Notes under the pieces: generated by a model
Told to the model about the DNA's origin: nothing
The model's input: only the letters and a program-made list of their open reading frames with translations
The model's database searches: none
Position numbers and translations under genes: made by a program
In this document: piece by piece, positions 1 to 7,650 of the stretch
How positions within the stretch are numbered: the stretch's first letter is position 1
Layout: every line of letters starts with the position of its first letter
Origin: Nocardia brasiliensis NBRC 14402
GTDB taxonomy: Bacteria > Actinomycetota > Actinomycetes > Mycobacteriales > Mycobacteriaceae
Assembly (NCBI RefSeq): GCF_000308475.2
Contig: NZ_BAFT02000056.1
Coordinates: 1 to 60,687, forward strand
DNA: 60,687 nucleotides
Direction: 5' to 3'

Positions 1-1385
1 ACCGACCGTGACGGGTCTGCCGCCGCGCGACCCGAATTCGGGCGAACTGCCGAAGCGGCAGCCGGGCACCAACGGTGTACCGCAGCCGAGCATCAGCGGA
101 CTCGCCCAGCCGCCCGGCGGTCTGCCGCAGCGCCAGCGCGGCGAGAACGGCCTGCCGCAGCGCGAGAGCGCGTCGGGTGGGCTGCCGCAGCGCGAGCCGA
201 ATGCCGGTGGCCTGCCGCCCGTCAGGGGCCGAACGGACTGCCGCAGCGGGAAGGTTGCCCCGCGCGATCCGAATGCGGTGGGCTGCCACAGCGTTCGGCG
301 GCTCCCTCGTCGGGTCTGCCGCAGCGCGAGGCGGCGCCAACGGCCTGCCCCAGCGCGAGCCGAGTTCCGGCTTGCCGCAGCGGGAGCCGGGCGCGGGCGG
401 CCTGCCGCAGCGGGACAGTGCTTCCGGTGGCTTGCCACAGCGCGATCCGAGCGCGGGTGGCCTGCCACAGCGTGCGGCCGGGGCAAGCGGCTTGCCCCAG
501 CGCGAGCCGAGCTCGGGCCTGCCGCAACGTGATCCGAGTGCGGGTGGGCTGCCGCAGCGCGAGAGCGCCGCCGGTGGCCTGCCGCAACGTGAGCCGAGCT
601 CCGGTCTGCCGCAGCGCGATCCCAGCGCAGGTGGTCTGCCGCAGCGTGATTCGAGCTCCAGCGGCCTGCCGCAGCGTGATCCGAGCGGGGACGTTTTGCC
701 GCAACGTGATTCGAATACCGGTGGACTGCCGTCGCGGCACGCGGCGGCGACGAGCCTGCCGCAGCGCGAGACGCCGACCGGACTGCCGCAACGGCAGCCG
801 GGTTCGCAGGTGCCGCCGAATCTGCCCCAGCGCGAGCCGGGCGGGGACGGCCTGCCGCAACGCGAATCCTCGCCCGGCATCGGCCTTTCGCCGCGCAGCC
901 GCGGGGTCGAGGAGCCCGCCGGCGACGCGGACGCGACCGGCGGCGATCCGGGTCGGCACAGCTACCGGGCCAACCCGGGCCGCACGGCGTCGTTCTTCCA
1001 GACCAGGCTGCAGCCCGCGGTCGACACCGGCGATTCGGTGATGGGCGGGACACCAATTTTCGCGGAAATGATGTCCGCGTGGCTGTCAGACCCCAATATG
1101 GATCGATCCCAAGTGGCCGCTTCCTTCGAATCACCGGGTGATGAAGGGTGGCAGGCGGCCAGGCGGGCGAGCGAGGCACAGGCAGAAACGAAGACGGCGG
1201 CCGGGTTGCCGCAACGCAATCCGGGCGGAAGGCTGGTCCCGGGCGCCGTCAACGGTGCGGTGGAACGGGCACCGAGCCGCGATCCAGAAACAATCAGGTC
1301 CAGCTTGAGTCGTCACCAGCAAGGCGTCCGGGATGGCCGCGCAATGAGAGCAATGAACCTAACCGGAGATAAAGGAGACCGATGA
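1..1385 (+). CDS. 3' part of conservon sensor protein (CvnA-like), frameshifted GLPQR-repeat tail
   Basis: The window opens inside a gene whose product ends in a low-complexity tail of about twenty LPQR-type units, followed by about 150 less repetitive residues. It lies directly before roadblock, DUF742 and GTPase genes, the place of CvnA, the membrane sensor kinase-like protein of actinobacterial conservons. The kinase part lies outside the window, so this identity rests on context. The frame is broken: bases 2 to about 220 read in one frame, whereas the frame that reaches TGA 1383-1385 has a stop at 9-11. At least two one-base losses (near 219 and near 332) are needed to join them, with a muddled stretch at about 255-282. 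This could be sequencing error in a GC-rich repeat or a real lesion. The stop overlaps the next ATG (ATGA), implying coupled translation. Confidence 0.6.
116..873 (+). repeat. Degenerate GLPQR tandem repeat, about 27-30 base period
   Basis: Imperfect tandem units encode GLPQR followed by E or D, then P or S and two to four small residues; the next unit starts 9 or 10 codons later. The CTGCCGCAGCG core is nearly constant while the linker varies, as expected of a selected protein repeat rather than a DNA-level repeat. An isolated copy (GLPQRNPGG) recurs near 1200. The frame changes described for the host gene all fall at 219-332, inside this tract, where slippage or misassembly is likely. Confidence 0.85.
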
Positions 1386-1795
1386 ACCCCGATCTAGGTG
1401 GTACGAATCGTCAGCTGGATTGGCTGGTTTCGAACTTCGCCAACGAGGTTCCTGGCGTAGCCCATGCCGTCCTGGTCTCGGCTGACGGCCTACTGATGGC
1501 CGCGAGCGCTCAGCTGCCCGTCGACCGCGCCGAGCAGCTCTCGGCCGTCACCGCCGGACTGGCCAGCCTCTCGGTCGGCGTTTCGAACCTGTTCGAGGGC
1601 GGCACCGTGTTGCAGTCCGTCGTCGAGATGGAGCACGGCTACCTGCTACTCATGGCAGTCGGCGACGGCTCGTACCTTGCGGTGCTGACCAATACGTCTT
1701 GCGATATCGGTCAGGTCGGGTACGAAATGGCGCTGTTGGTCGAGCGTGTGGGCCAGACGGTTCAGGCCACGCCACGCGTCACGATGGGTTCCTGA
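1382..1795 (+). CDS. Roadblock/LC7 domain protein (CvnB-like)
   Basis: A 137-residue protein of one roadblock/LC7 domain. In conservons the CvnB protein works with the sensor CvnA, the DUF742 protein CvnC and the small GTPase CvnD at the membrane, and is thought to modulate the GTPase. The sequence shows the family's opening helix (LDWLVSNFANEVPGV) and the strand-turn that follows (AVLVSADGLLMAAS), and the length is normal. The ATG at 1382 overlaps the upstream stop, and the gene ends 7 bases before the DUF742 start, so the four genes form one tightly packed operon. Family identity is strong; the signal sensed is unknown. Confidence 0.93.
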   Translation: MNPDLGGTNRQLDWLVSNFANEVPGVAHAVLVSADGLLMAASAQLPVDRAEQLSAVTAGLASLSVGVSNLFEGGTVLQSVVEMEHGYLLLMAVGDGSYLAVLTNTSCDIGQVGYEMALLVERVGQTVQATPRVTMGS

Positions 1796-1802
1796 TGGTG
1801 GG

Positions 1803-2177
1803 ATGGACATAGAAGATCACCGCGTGGGGAGCGCCGAGCCGAGTCTCGTCCGCCCATACTCGTTGACCGCCGGCCGAACGAGGCCCGCGGTCGAGTTGGC
1901 GTTGGAGGCGCTCGTCGCATCGCATCCGGTCGCCCTGGAGCGGCAGTTCGAACTGACCAACATCGAGACGTCAATCGTGGAGTTGTGCAGAGAATCGCCG
2001 TCCGTTGCCGAGGTAGCAGCCCGCTTGGGTATCCCCATCGGGGTGGCGCGTGTGCTGGTCGCCGACCTGATCGAGGCCGGGCATGTGCGCGTTTCGGCAA
2101 CTTTGAAAGACGATTCCAGCGACGATGAACGTCGCGAGCTGATCGAAAGGGTTCTCAGTGGACTCCGGCGTATTTGA
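1803..2177 (+). CDS. DUF742 protein (CvnC-like)
   Basis: A 124-residue DUF742 protein, third gene of the conservon. It contains the usual VRPYSLTAGRTRP segment near residues 16-28 and a winged-helix-like C-terminal half (SPSVAEVAARLGIPIGVARVLVADL) typical of the family. The ATG at 1803 is the first start in this frame after the upstream stop; a GTG at 1824 is a weaker alternative. Its last 20 bases overlap the GTPase gene, so translation of the two is probably coupled. The molecular function of CvnC proteins is unsettled; interaction with the GTPase module is the usual proposal. Confidence 0.9.
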   Translation: MDIEDHRVGSAEPSLVRPYSLTAGRTRPAVELALEALVASHPVALERQFELTNIETSIVELCRESPSVAEVAARLGIPIGVARVLVADLIEAGHVRVSATLKDDSSDDERRELIERVLSGLRRI

Positions 2178-2760
2178 TTCGACGGCGCAGGTCGACACCC
2201 GTACCAGCAAGCCGACGTCGGCGAAGATCGTGGTCGCGGGTGGCTTCGGTGTCGGGAAGACCACGATGGTCGGTGCTGTCTCGGAGATCGTTCCGCTGCG
2301 CACCGAGGCATTGGTGACCAATGCCAGTACTGGAATCGACAACCTGACCGGCATTCCGATGAAGTCGACCACCACCGTGGCGATGGACTTCGGCCGGATC
2401 AGCCTCGCCGACGATCTGGTGCTGTACCTCTTCGGTACGCCGGGCCAGTACCGATTCTGGTTCATGTGGGACGACCTGATCCGCGGCGCCATCGGCGCCG
2501 TGGTGCTGGTCGATACCCGCAGGCTCGAGGACAGCTTCGCGGCCGTCGACTACTTCGAAGCGCGCGGCCTACCTTTCCTGGTGGCGCTCAACGAATTCGA
2601 CGACGCGCCGCGTTACCCGATCGAGGACATCCGGCAGGCCCTCGCGGTGCCTGCCGATGTGCCGATCCTGTCCATCGACGCCCGGCGGCGCGAGCCGGCC
2701 AAGCAGGCCTTGGTCGCGCTCACCGAATACGCCCTGCGCAAGGTGATGCAGGGCTACTGA
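2158..2760 (+). CDS. Conservon small GTPase (CvnD-like)
   Basis: A 200-residue GTPase of the bacterial MglA/Rag-like type. The P-loop GGFGVGKTT is at residues 28-36, the switch II/G3 region reads FGTPGQ at 92-97, and a base-recognition segment (LNEFDD) follows near residue 145. A GTG start at 2158 lies inside the end of the DUF742 gene; no ATG upstream would give a better family fit. As the last conservon gene it is expected to act with the roadblock and sensor proteins in a G-protein-like membrane complex. A 16-base palindrome lies just downstream, before accD3. Confidence 0.93.
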   Translation: MDSGVFDSTAQVDTRTSKPTSAKIVVAGGFGVGKTTMVGAVSEIVPLRTEALVTNASTGIDNLTGIPMKSTTTVAMDFGRISLADDLVLYLFGTPGQYRFWFMWDDLIRGAIGAVVLVDTRRLEDSFAAVDYFEARGLPFLVALNEFDDAPRYPIEDIRQALAVPADVPILSIDARRREPAKQALVALTEYALRKVMQGY

Positions 2761-2779
2761 GCACTCGCGCGGCGTCGCC

Positions 2780-2795
2780 TCGGCACCGGTGCCGA
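2780..2795. promoter_or_regulatory. 16-base perfect palindrome between conservon and accD3
   Basis: TCGGCACCGGTGCCGA is its own reverse complement. It lies 19 bases after the GTPase stop and 17 bases before the GTG of accD3, in the only gap between the two genes. It could be an operator for accD3 or a short hairpin (6 bp stem, CCGG loop) that weakly terminates the conservon transcript. There is no following T-run, which favours an operator. Confidence 0.4.
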
Positions 2796-2812
2796 CTGGT
2801 TAGTCTCATCCG

Positions 2813-4438
2813 GTGAGGATTTCGGCGCGCGAGCTGCTCGGACAATTGCTCGACCCCGCCTCGTTCGTCAGCTGGGATCGGCCACCCGTCACGGTGGCCG
2901 CCACCCCGCGGTACCGCGAGGACATGCAACAGGCAGCGGTCGCCGCGGGCACCGATGAATCGGTGCTCACCGGCGCGGGCATGTTGCGCGGCCGTCGGGT
3001 GGCCGTAATCGCCTGCGAATTCGGTTTTCTCGCCGGTTCGATCGGCGTCGCCGCGGCGGAACGGATCGTCTCCGCCGTCGAGCGCGCTACCGAACTCGGG
3101 CTGCCGCTCATCGCCTCACCGACCTCCGGTGGCACCCGCATGCAGGAGGGCACCGTCGCCTTCGTGCAGATGGTGAAGATCGCGGGCGCGGTCGCCGCGC
3201 ACAAATCGGCGGGCCACCCCTATCTGGTCTATCTGCGTGACCCCACCATGGGTGGCGTCTTCGCCTCGTGGGGTTCGTTGGGGCACATGACTTTTGCCGA
3301 GCCCGGCGCGATGATCGGGTTCCTCGGGCCGCGGGTGTATCAGGCCCTGTACGGGCAGCCGTTTCCGGAAGGCGTGCAGACCGCCGAAAACCTCTATCGC
3401 CGAGGCGTTATCGACGGGGCGGTGACCGTCACCGTCTTCCGGCGTATCGCGCACCGCGCGCTGAGTGTGTTCAGCGGGGTGGTAGCGCCGGAAAGCGTTG
3501 TGGCGAACGTCATCCCGTCACGAACTCGGAGTGACGCGCTGAATTCCGCTGAGGCAGAACGGCAACAAGTCACAGCGCCTGACTCTGTCGCTGGCCCGGC
3601 AGCGCCCGGGCAAGGCTCCGGCGCGGGGACCGATCCTGCTGCGGCATCGAGTCCGGTTGGGGCAGCGGCGCTCTCGGCCTGGGAGTCGGTGCTGATCTCG
3701 CGCCGCCCGGACCGGCCGGGCATTCGTGATCTGCTGCGGCAGGTGACGCAGCGGGTTCCGTTGAGCGGCACCGGGCAGGGCGAGTCGGACCGGACGGTCG
3801 TGCACGCGCTGGCCCGGTTTCGCGGTCAGCCGTGCGTGGTGTTCGGGCACGACCGGACCGGGCAGCTCGGCGAATATGCCATGGGGCCGGCCGCCCTGCG
3901 CGAAGCGCGCCGGGCCATGGCGCTTGCCGAAGAGTTGCGGTTGCCGCTCGTGCTGGTCATCGACACGGTCGGCGCCGCGATGTCGAAGGAGGCGGAGGAG
4001 CGCGGTTTGGCGCCCGAGATCGCGCGCTGCCTGGCCGATCTCGTGACGTTGGACACACCGACGGTCTCGGTCCTGCTCGGCCAGGGCACCGGCGGCGGCG
4101 CGCTCGCGCTGCTCCCGGCCGACCGCGTCCTGGCCGCCACCCACGGGTGGCTGGCCCCGCTGCCGCCCGAGGGCGCCAGCGCCATCGTCTACCGCGATAC
4201 CGGGCACGCCGCGGAACTCGCTCGCGCCCAACGCATTCGCGCCGCCGACCTGCATGCCGACGGCGTGGTCGACCGCATCGTCCCGGAATTCCCCGACGCC
4301 GCCGACGAACCGGTGGACTTCGCCCGCCGCATGGTCGCCGCCATCGCCACCGAACTGGCCCACCTGCGCACCCGCCCACCCGCCGAACTCCGTGCCACCC
4401 GCCACCACCGCTACCGCCGCCTCGGCCTCCCGCAGTGA
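2813..4438 (+). CDS. accD3: Acyl-CoA carboxylase carboxyltransferase, fused beta/alpha type (AccD3-like)
   Basis: A 541-residue protein with two crotonase-fold carboxyltransferase halves in tandem, the bacterial AccD and AccA arrangement fused in one chain. It transfers carboxyl from carboxybiotin to an acyl-CoA. The N-terminal half shows GGTRMQEGTVAFVQMVKIA (about residues 104-122) and an oxyanion region GGVFASWGSLGH; the C-terminal half shows LGQGTGGGALALLPADRV. The wording matches M. tuberculosis AccD3 (Rv0904c), as does its neighbourhood of echA6 and an MBL gene, although here those genes are about 3 kb downstream. Residues about 235-290, rich in Ala, Pro and Gly, form the linker between halves. 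The GTG at 2813 gives the expected start (SFVSWD motif near residue 23). The preferred acyl-CoA is not known. Confidence 0.85.
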   Translation: MRISARELLGQLLDPASFVSWDRPPVTVAATPRYREDMQQAAVAAGTDESVLTGAGMLRGRRVAVIACEFGFLAGSIGVAAAERIVSAVERATELGLPLIASPTSGGTRMQEGTVAFVQMVKIAGAVAAHKSAGHPYLVYLRDPTMGGVFASWGSLGHMTFAEPGAMIGFLGPRVYQALYGQPFPEGVQTAENLYRRGVIDGAVTVTVFRRIAHRALSVFSGVVAPESVVANVIPSRTRSDALNSAEAERQQVTAPDSVAGPAAPGQGSGAGTDPAAASSPVGAAALSAWESVLISRRPDRPGIRDLLRQVTQRVPLSGTGQGESDRTVVHALARFRGQPCVVFGHDRTGQLGEYAMGPAALREARRAMALAEELRLPLVLVIDTVGAAMSKEAEERGLAPEIARCLADLVTLDTPTVSVLLGQGTGGGALALLPADRVLAATHGWLAPLPPEGASAIVYRDTGHAAELARAQRIRAADLHADGVVDRIVPEFPDAADEPVDFARRMVAAIATELAHLRTRPPAELRATRHHRYRRLGLPQ

Positions 4439-4506
4439 ACTCGGGGCGGCCCTAGCTCCGTTTGCTTATCGTGGGGCAACGTCCAGGTAGGGCGGTGCGA
4501 CATCCA

Positions 4507-4929
4507 TCAGTGTTCGGTGCCGGTGGGTGGATCGAAAACCCGGACACCGCGTCCGACGAAGTCCTTTACGTTCTGCGTCACCAATACGGCATCATGCGAC
4601 AAGGCGATAGCCGCGATCTGGGCGTCGGTCACCTCACCCGCACTGGGTTTCGGCCGCTTCGCCATCAAATAGGCGTAACAGAACGCCGCGGAGTAGTCGT
4701 AGTTGAGGATGCGATCGGCCTGCATGAGCGGCGCGAATACGGCGTCGGAAGCCGCCATCAGCGCGTCGCGTTTGCGTCCTGCCGCCATCGGATAGACGCC
4801 CTTGGCCACTTCCATAACGGTAATGGATGTCGTGTAAAAGCCTGGGAGCGTGGCCAGCCACGCCGCGACGACCGGGTTCTTTTCGGGAACCATCGCCGCT
4901 GCGATCACATTCGTATCGAGGATCAGCAC
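4507..4929 (-). CDS. PIN-domain toxin (VapC family)
   Basis: A 140-residue PIN-domain ribonuclease, the toxin of a type II toxin-antitoxin pair. The acidic metal-binding residues are D5 (LDTNV), E40 (VMEVAKG) and D102 (VTDAQIAA), followed by the LVTQNVKDF segment with N120 and D123. Family members cleave specific tRNAs or rRNA when freed from the antitoxin. The GTG start shares one base with the antitoxin's TAG stop (TAGTG), so synthesis of the two is coupled. The gene is convergent with accD3 and sits in a stretch that separates accD3 from echA6 here. Confidence 0.92.
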   Translation of the reverse strand: MLILDTNVIAAAMVPEKNPVVAAWLATLPGFYTTSITVMEVAKGVYPMAAGRKRDALMAASDAVFAPLMQADRILNYDYSAAFCYAYLMAKRPKPSAGEVTDAQIAAIALSHDAVLVTQNVKDFVGRGVRVFDPPTGTEH

Positions 4930-5180
4930 TACTCCGCCGGATCTTTAGAATCTTCGTGTCGCGCACCGATTTCTGGCACTTCCCCGTCCAGTGCTTCCCG
5001 CAGCTGTGCTAGGCGTCCCAGCAGGGCCGCACCCGAGAGTGGGTTGACCACGGGAGCCTGGTTGGTGTCTTCATCGGCGGCGTGGGTGAGAATCGCCCGC
5101 ACCTCCGCCTCCATGGACCGTCCGTTGCTGCTGGCCCGCTGCTGAATGGCGGCTTTGATCGCTGGGTCCAGATTGCGCAC
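4929..5180 (-). CDS. FitA/VapB-like ribbon-helix-helix antitoxin
   Basis: An 83-residue antitoxin whose GRSMEAEVRAIL segment is the signature of FitA-type ribbon-helix-helix proteins; the N-terminal strand and helices bind operator DNA and the tail neutralises the PIN toxin encoded next. The GTG start at 5180 leaves the DNA-binding strand unusually short (RNLDPAIK), because family members normally have about five residues before RNLD. In this frame the codons upstream read VDHDNLNV back to a stop with no start codon, while the neighbouring frame reads TTTISM, which resembles the missing strand. A one- or two-base indel near 5178-5183 is therefore possible. Confidence 0.8.
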   Translation of the reverse strand: MRNLDPAIKAAIQQRASSNGRSMEAEVRAILTHAADEDTNQAPVVNPLSGAALLGRLAQLREALDGEVPEIGARHEDSKDPAE

Positions 5181-5484
5181 ATTGAGATTGTCGTGGTCGA
5201 CTTACGAACTGTTCTGGCAGCCTTCGCCTTGGCCTTAGGGGTCTTGGGTCGTCGCCATGCACCCAATGATGGCGTGACGCCCTCGATCTGCCCTCAACAT
5301 TTTCGTCGACACGGTGCCGCGGACCGCGATGCGGTCGTCATCCCTGGGCTCGGATCAGTCGGCGGAGCTCTGTCGCGGGGGTCACTGTTCGCCGCGATGA
5401 ACCCGCAGGTGGGGCAGCAAACATGGAGACAACACGCCAGGGGGCAGCGTTGACGGCTCGCCGCCGCACTTCTACCGTCGCAGG
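5181..5484. other. Gap between antitoxin and aldo/keto reductase
   Basis: This stretch of about 300 bases holds the divergent promoter region of the toxin-antitoxin pair (minus strand) and the aldo/keto reductase (plus strand). A lysine- and alanine-rich reading frame on the minus strand (start near 5266) runs into the antitoxin in the wrong frame and may be a displaced N-terminus. I see no convincing separate gene, hairpin or palindrome. Confidence 0.4.
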
Positions 5485-6342
5485 GTGACCTTCAGAAGCG
5501 AGACTTCCGCCGTTCCCTCGATCGTCCTCAACGACGGGAATGTGATTCCGCAGCTCGGCTTCGGCGTCTTTTTGGTGCCTGACGACGAGGTTTCGCAGGC
5601 CGTCACCGCCGCGCTCGAGGCCGGCTACCGCAGCATCGACACCGCGGCGGTCTACGGCAACGAAGCGGGCACCGGCCGCGCGATCCGCGAGTTCGGCCTG
5701 CCGCGTGACGAGATCTACGTCACGAGCAAGGTGTGGAACGCCGATCAGGGTTTCGACGCCACGCTGCGCGCGTTCGACGCCAGCCTGGAGCGGCTCGGCC
5801 TGGAGTACCTCGACCTGTATCTCATCCACTGGCCGGTCCCTGCCGCCGATCGTTACGTGGACACCTTCCGCGCCCTGCAGGCACTGAAGACGCAGGGCCG
5901 GGTGCGCTCGATCGGCGTCTCGAATTTCACCCAGGCACACCTGGAGCGACTCATCGCCGAAACCGGTGAGATCCCCGCCGTGAACCAGATCGAATTACAT
6001 CCCCGGATGGCGCAGCGCGAGCTGCGTGCGTTCCACGCCGCCAACGCCATCGCCACCGAGGCGTGGGGTCCGCTCGGCCAGGGCACCCTGCTCGACGATC
6101 AGACCATCGCCTCGATCGCCGGCGCGGTCGGCCGCACGCCGGCCCAGGTGATCATCCGCTGGCATCTGCAGCTCGGCAACATCGTCATCCCGAAGTCGGT
6201 CACGCCCGCCCGTATCGCGGAGAACTTCGACGTCTTCAACTTCGAACTGTCTCGCGACCAGGTGGACGCCATCAACGCGCTCAACACCGACAGCCGGGTG
6301 GGCGAGAATCCAGACACCTTCGCCGCCGGTCTCGACAGCTGA
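5485..6342 (+). CDS. Aldo/keto reductase
   Basis: A 285-residue NADPH-dependent oxidoreductase of the aldo/keto reductase superfamily, AKR5-like. The catalytic tetrad is complete: D52, Y57 (AAVYGNE), K82 (TSKVWN) and H115 (LIHWP). The cofactor end shows IPKSVTPARIAENFDVF. Such enzymes reduce aldehydes, ketones or 2,5-diketo sugars in the cytosol; the sequence does not settle the substrate. The GTG start gives a normal N-terminus leading to the first strand (VIPQLGFGVF). It is convergent with the flavoprotein gene that follows and shows no operon partner. Confidence 0.93.
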   Translation: MTFRSETSAVPSIVLNDGNVIPQLGFGVFLVPDDEVSQAVTAALEAGYRSIDTAAVYGNEAGTGRAIREFGLPRDEIYVTSKVWNADQGFDATLRAFDASLERLGLEYLDLYLIHWPVPAADRYVDTFRALQALKTQGRVRSIGVSNFTQAHLERLIAETGEIPAVNQIELHPRMAQRELRAFHAANAIATEAWGPLGQGTLLDDQTIASIAGAVGRTPAQVIIRWHLQLGNIVIPKSVTPARIAENFDVFNFELSRDQVDAINALNTDSRVGENPDTFAAGLDS

Positions 6343-6444
6343 GCACTGCGCGCACAGTCGATGGGCGGCAACGGGATTCGAGGCCGCGGCCGGCCCGTAC
6401 CGGAGGTCACCCAGTGCGTGCTCCGATGCGAATCGAACGACTGA

Positions 6445-7560
6445 TCAGTCCGATTCGCGCCCGATGCCCAGGTAGCGAGTGAGTTCGGCGGCGGCGGCGC
6501 GTCCGGCACGGTTGGCGCCGATGGTGCTGGCGGACGGGCCGTAGCCGATCAGATGGATGCGCGGGTCCTTCGCGACCTGGGTGGCGAGTCGCCCGGTCAT
6601 GGTGATGCCGCCGCCGGGACCGCGCAGGCGCAGCGGCGCCAGATGATCCAGGGCGCTGCGGAATCCGGTCGCCCAGAGGATCACCTCCGCTCGCTGGAAG
6701 GTCCCGTCGGCCCAGCGCACCCCGTCCGGCTCGATGTGATCGAACATCGGCAGGCGATGCAGCGCACCCCGGGCCTGGGCCGCGCGCAACCGGTCGTCGA
6801 GGCGCAGCCCGGTGACCGAGACCACCGAGCCGGGCGGCAGCCCGCGGCGCACCCGGTCCTCCACCTTCGCCACCGCCGCGCGACCGTCCTCGGGGCCGAA
6901 CGAGTCCTCGCGGAAGATCGGTTCCGTGCGCGTCACCCAGGTGGTCGAGGTGACCTGGGAGATCTCGTCGAGCAACTGCACTGCCGAGATGCCGCCGCCG
7001 ACCACGACCACGTGCTTGCCCGCGAACTCCGCGGCGGTGCGGTAGTCGTGGGTGTGCAGCTGGCGGCCGGTGAAGGTCTCCGCCCCGCGATAGCGCGGAA
7101 TGAACGGATGCTCCCAGGTGCCGGTGCCGTTGATCAGTCCGCGCACCCGGATGGTGCCGGCCGTGCCGGTTTCGGCGTTGAGCACCGGCCCGTGCTCGGC
7201 GGGGCTGCCGTCCGCCGCGCGGTCGCACACGACAGTTACCGAGACCTGCCGGCGCACACGCAGATCGAAGCGCTTCTCGTAGAGTTCGTAATAGTGCGGC
7301 ACCGCGGTCGCCGCGGGCGCCGATTCGGAGCCGGGCGGCAACGTCTCGGCGAACGACATGCCCGGGAGGTCATGCACCCGGTTGACGGTGGTCAGGGTCA
7401 GCGAGGGCCAGCGGAATTGCCAAGCCCCACCGGGTCCCGGCGCATGGTCGACGATGAGAAAGTCCTGCTCGGGGCGTAGCCCGAGGCGCTGGAGGTGATA
7501 ACCGGCCGACAGTCCCGCCTGACCAGCGCCGATCACCAGGATGTCGAAGTCTGTCGGCAC
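6445..7560 (-). CDS. FAD/NAD(P)-dependent flavoprotein monooxygenase
   Basis: A 371-residue single-component flavoprotein. The FAD Rossmann motif GAGQAG is at residues 11-16, and a second dinucleotide site (VVVVGGGISAVQ) lies mid-chain, as in flavin-containing monooxygenases that use NADPH. ATGFRSALDHL near the C-terminus is the usual third FAD-contact motif. The frame stays open far upstream, over echA6, but the GTG at 7560 gives the compact N-terminus of the family. It is divergent from echA6 with 90 bases between starts, so the promoters are close. The substrate is unknown; N-, S- or Baeyer-Villiger-type oxygenation is possible. Confidence 0.88.
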   Translation of the reverse strand: MPTDFDILVIGAGQAGLSAGYHLQRLGLRPEQDFLIVDHAPGPGGAWQFRWPSLTLTTVNRVHDLPGMSFAETLPPGSESAPAATAVPHYYELYEKRFDLRVRRQVSVTVVCDRAADGSPAEHGPVLNAETGTAGTIRVRGLINGTGTWEHPFIPRYRGAETFTGRQLHTHDYRTAAEFAGKHVVVVGGGISAVQLLDEISQVTSTTWVTRTEPIFREDSFGPEDGRAAVAKVEDRVRRGLPPGSVVSVTGLRLDDRLRAAQARGALHRLPMFDHIEPDGVRWADGTFQRAEVILWATGFRSALDHLAPLRLRGPGGGITMTGRLATQVAKDPRIHLIGYGPSASTIGANRAGRAAAAELTRYLGIGRESD

Positions 7561-7650
7561 AGCCGATGATCGTATCGGCTTCAACGAAGTGTGCCGTCCG
7601 CTGTGGCAAAGTGAATGTAACCAGACGGATCGCTCAGTTGGGGAGGTCGC

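Noticed and set aside
116..873. CRISPR-like array
   Set aside because: The repeats are direct, imperfect, in coding frame and without unique spacers of even length; they encode GLPQR units.
222..959. Long open frame on the minus strand opposite the GLPQR repeats
   Set aside because: It mirrors the repeat on the other strand and has Arg/Ala-rich sequence with no family resemblance.
4929..5266. Separate lysine-rich small gene overlapping the antitoxin
   Set aside because: It reads the antitoxin coding DNA in the wrong frame; better explained as a displaced N-terminus or chance.
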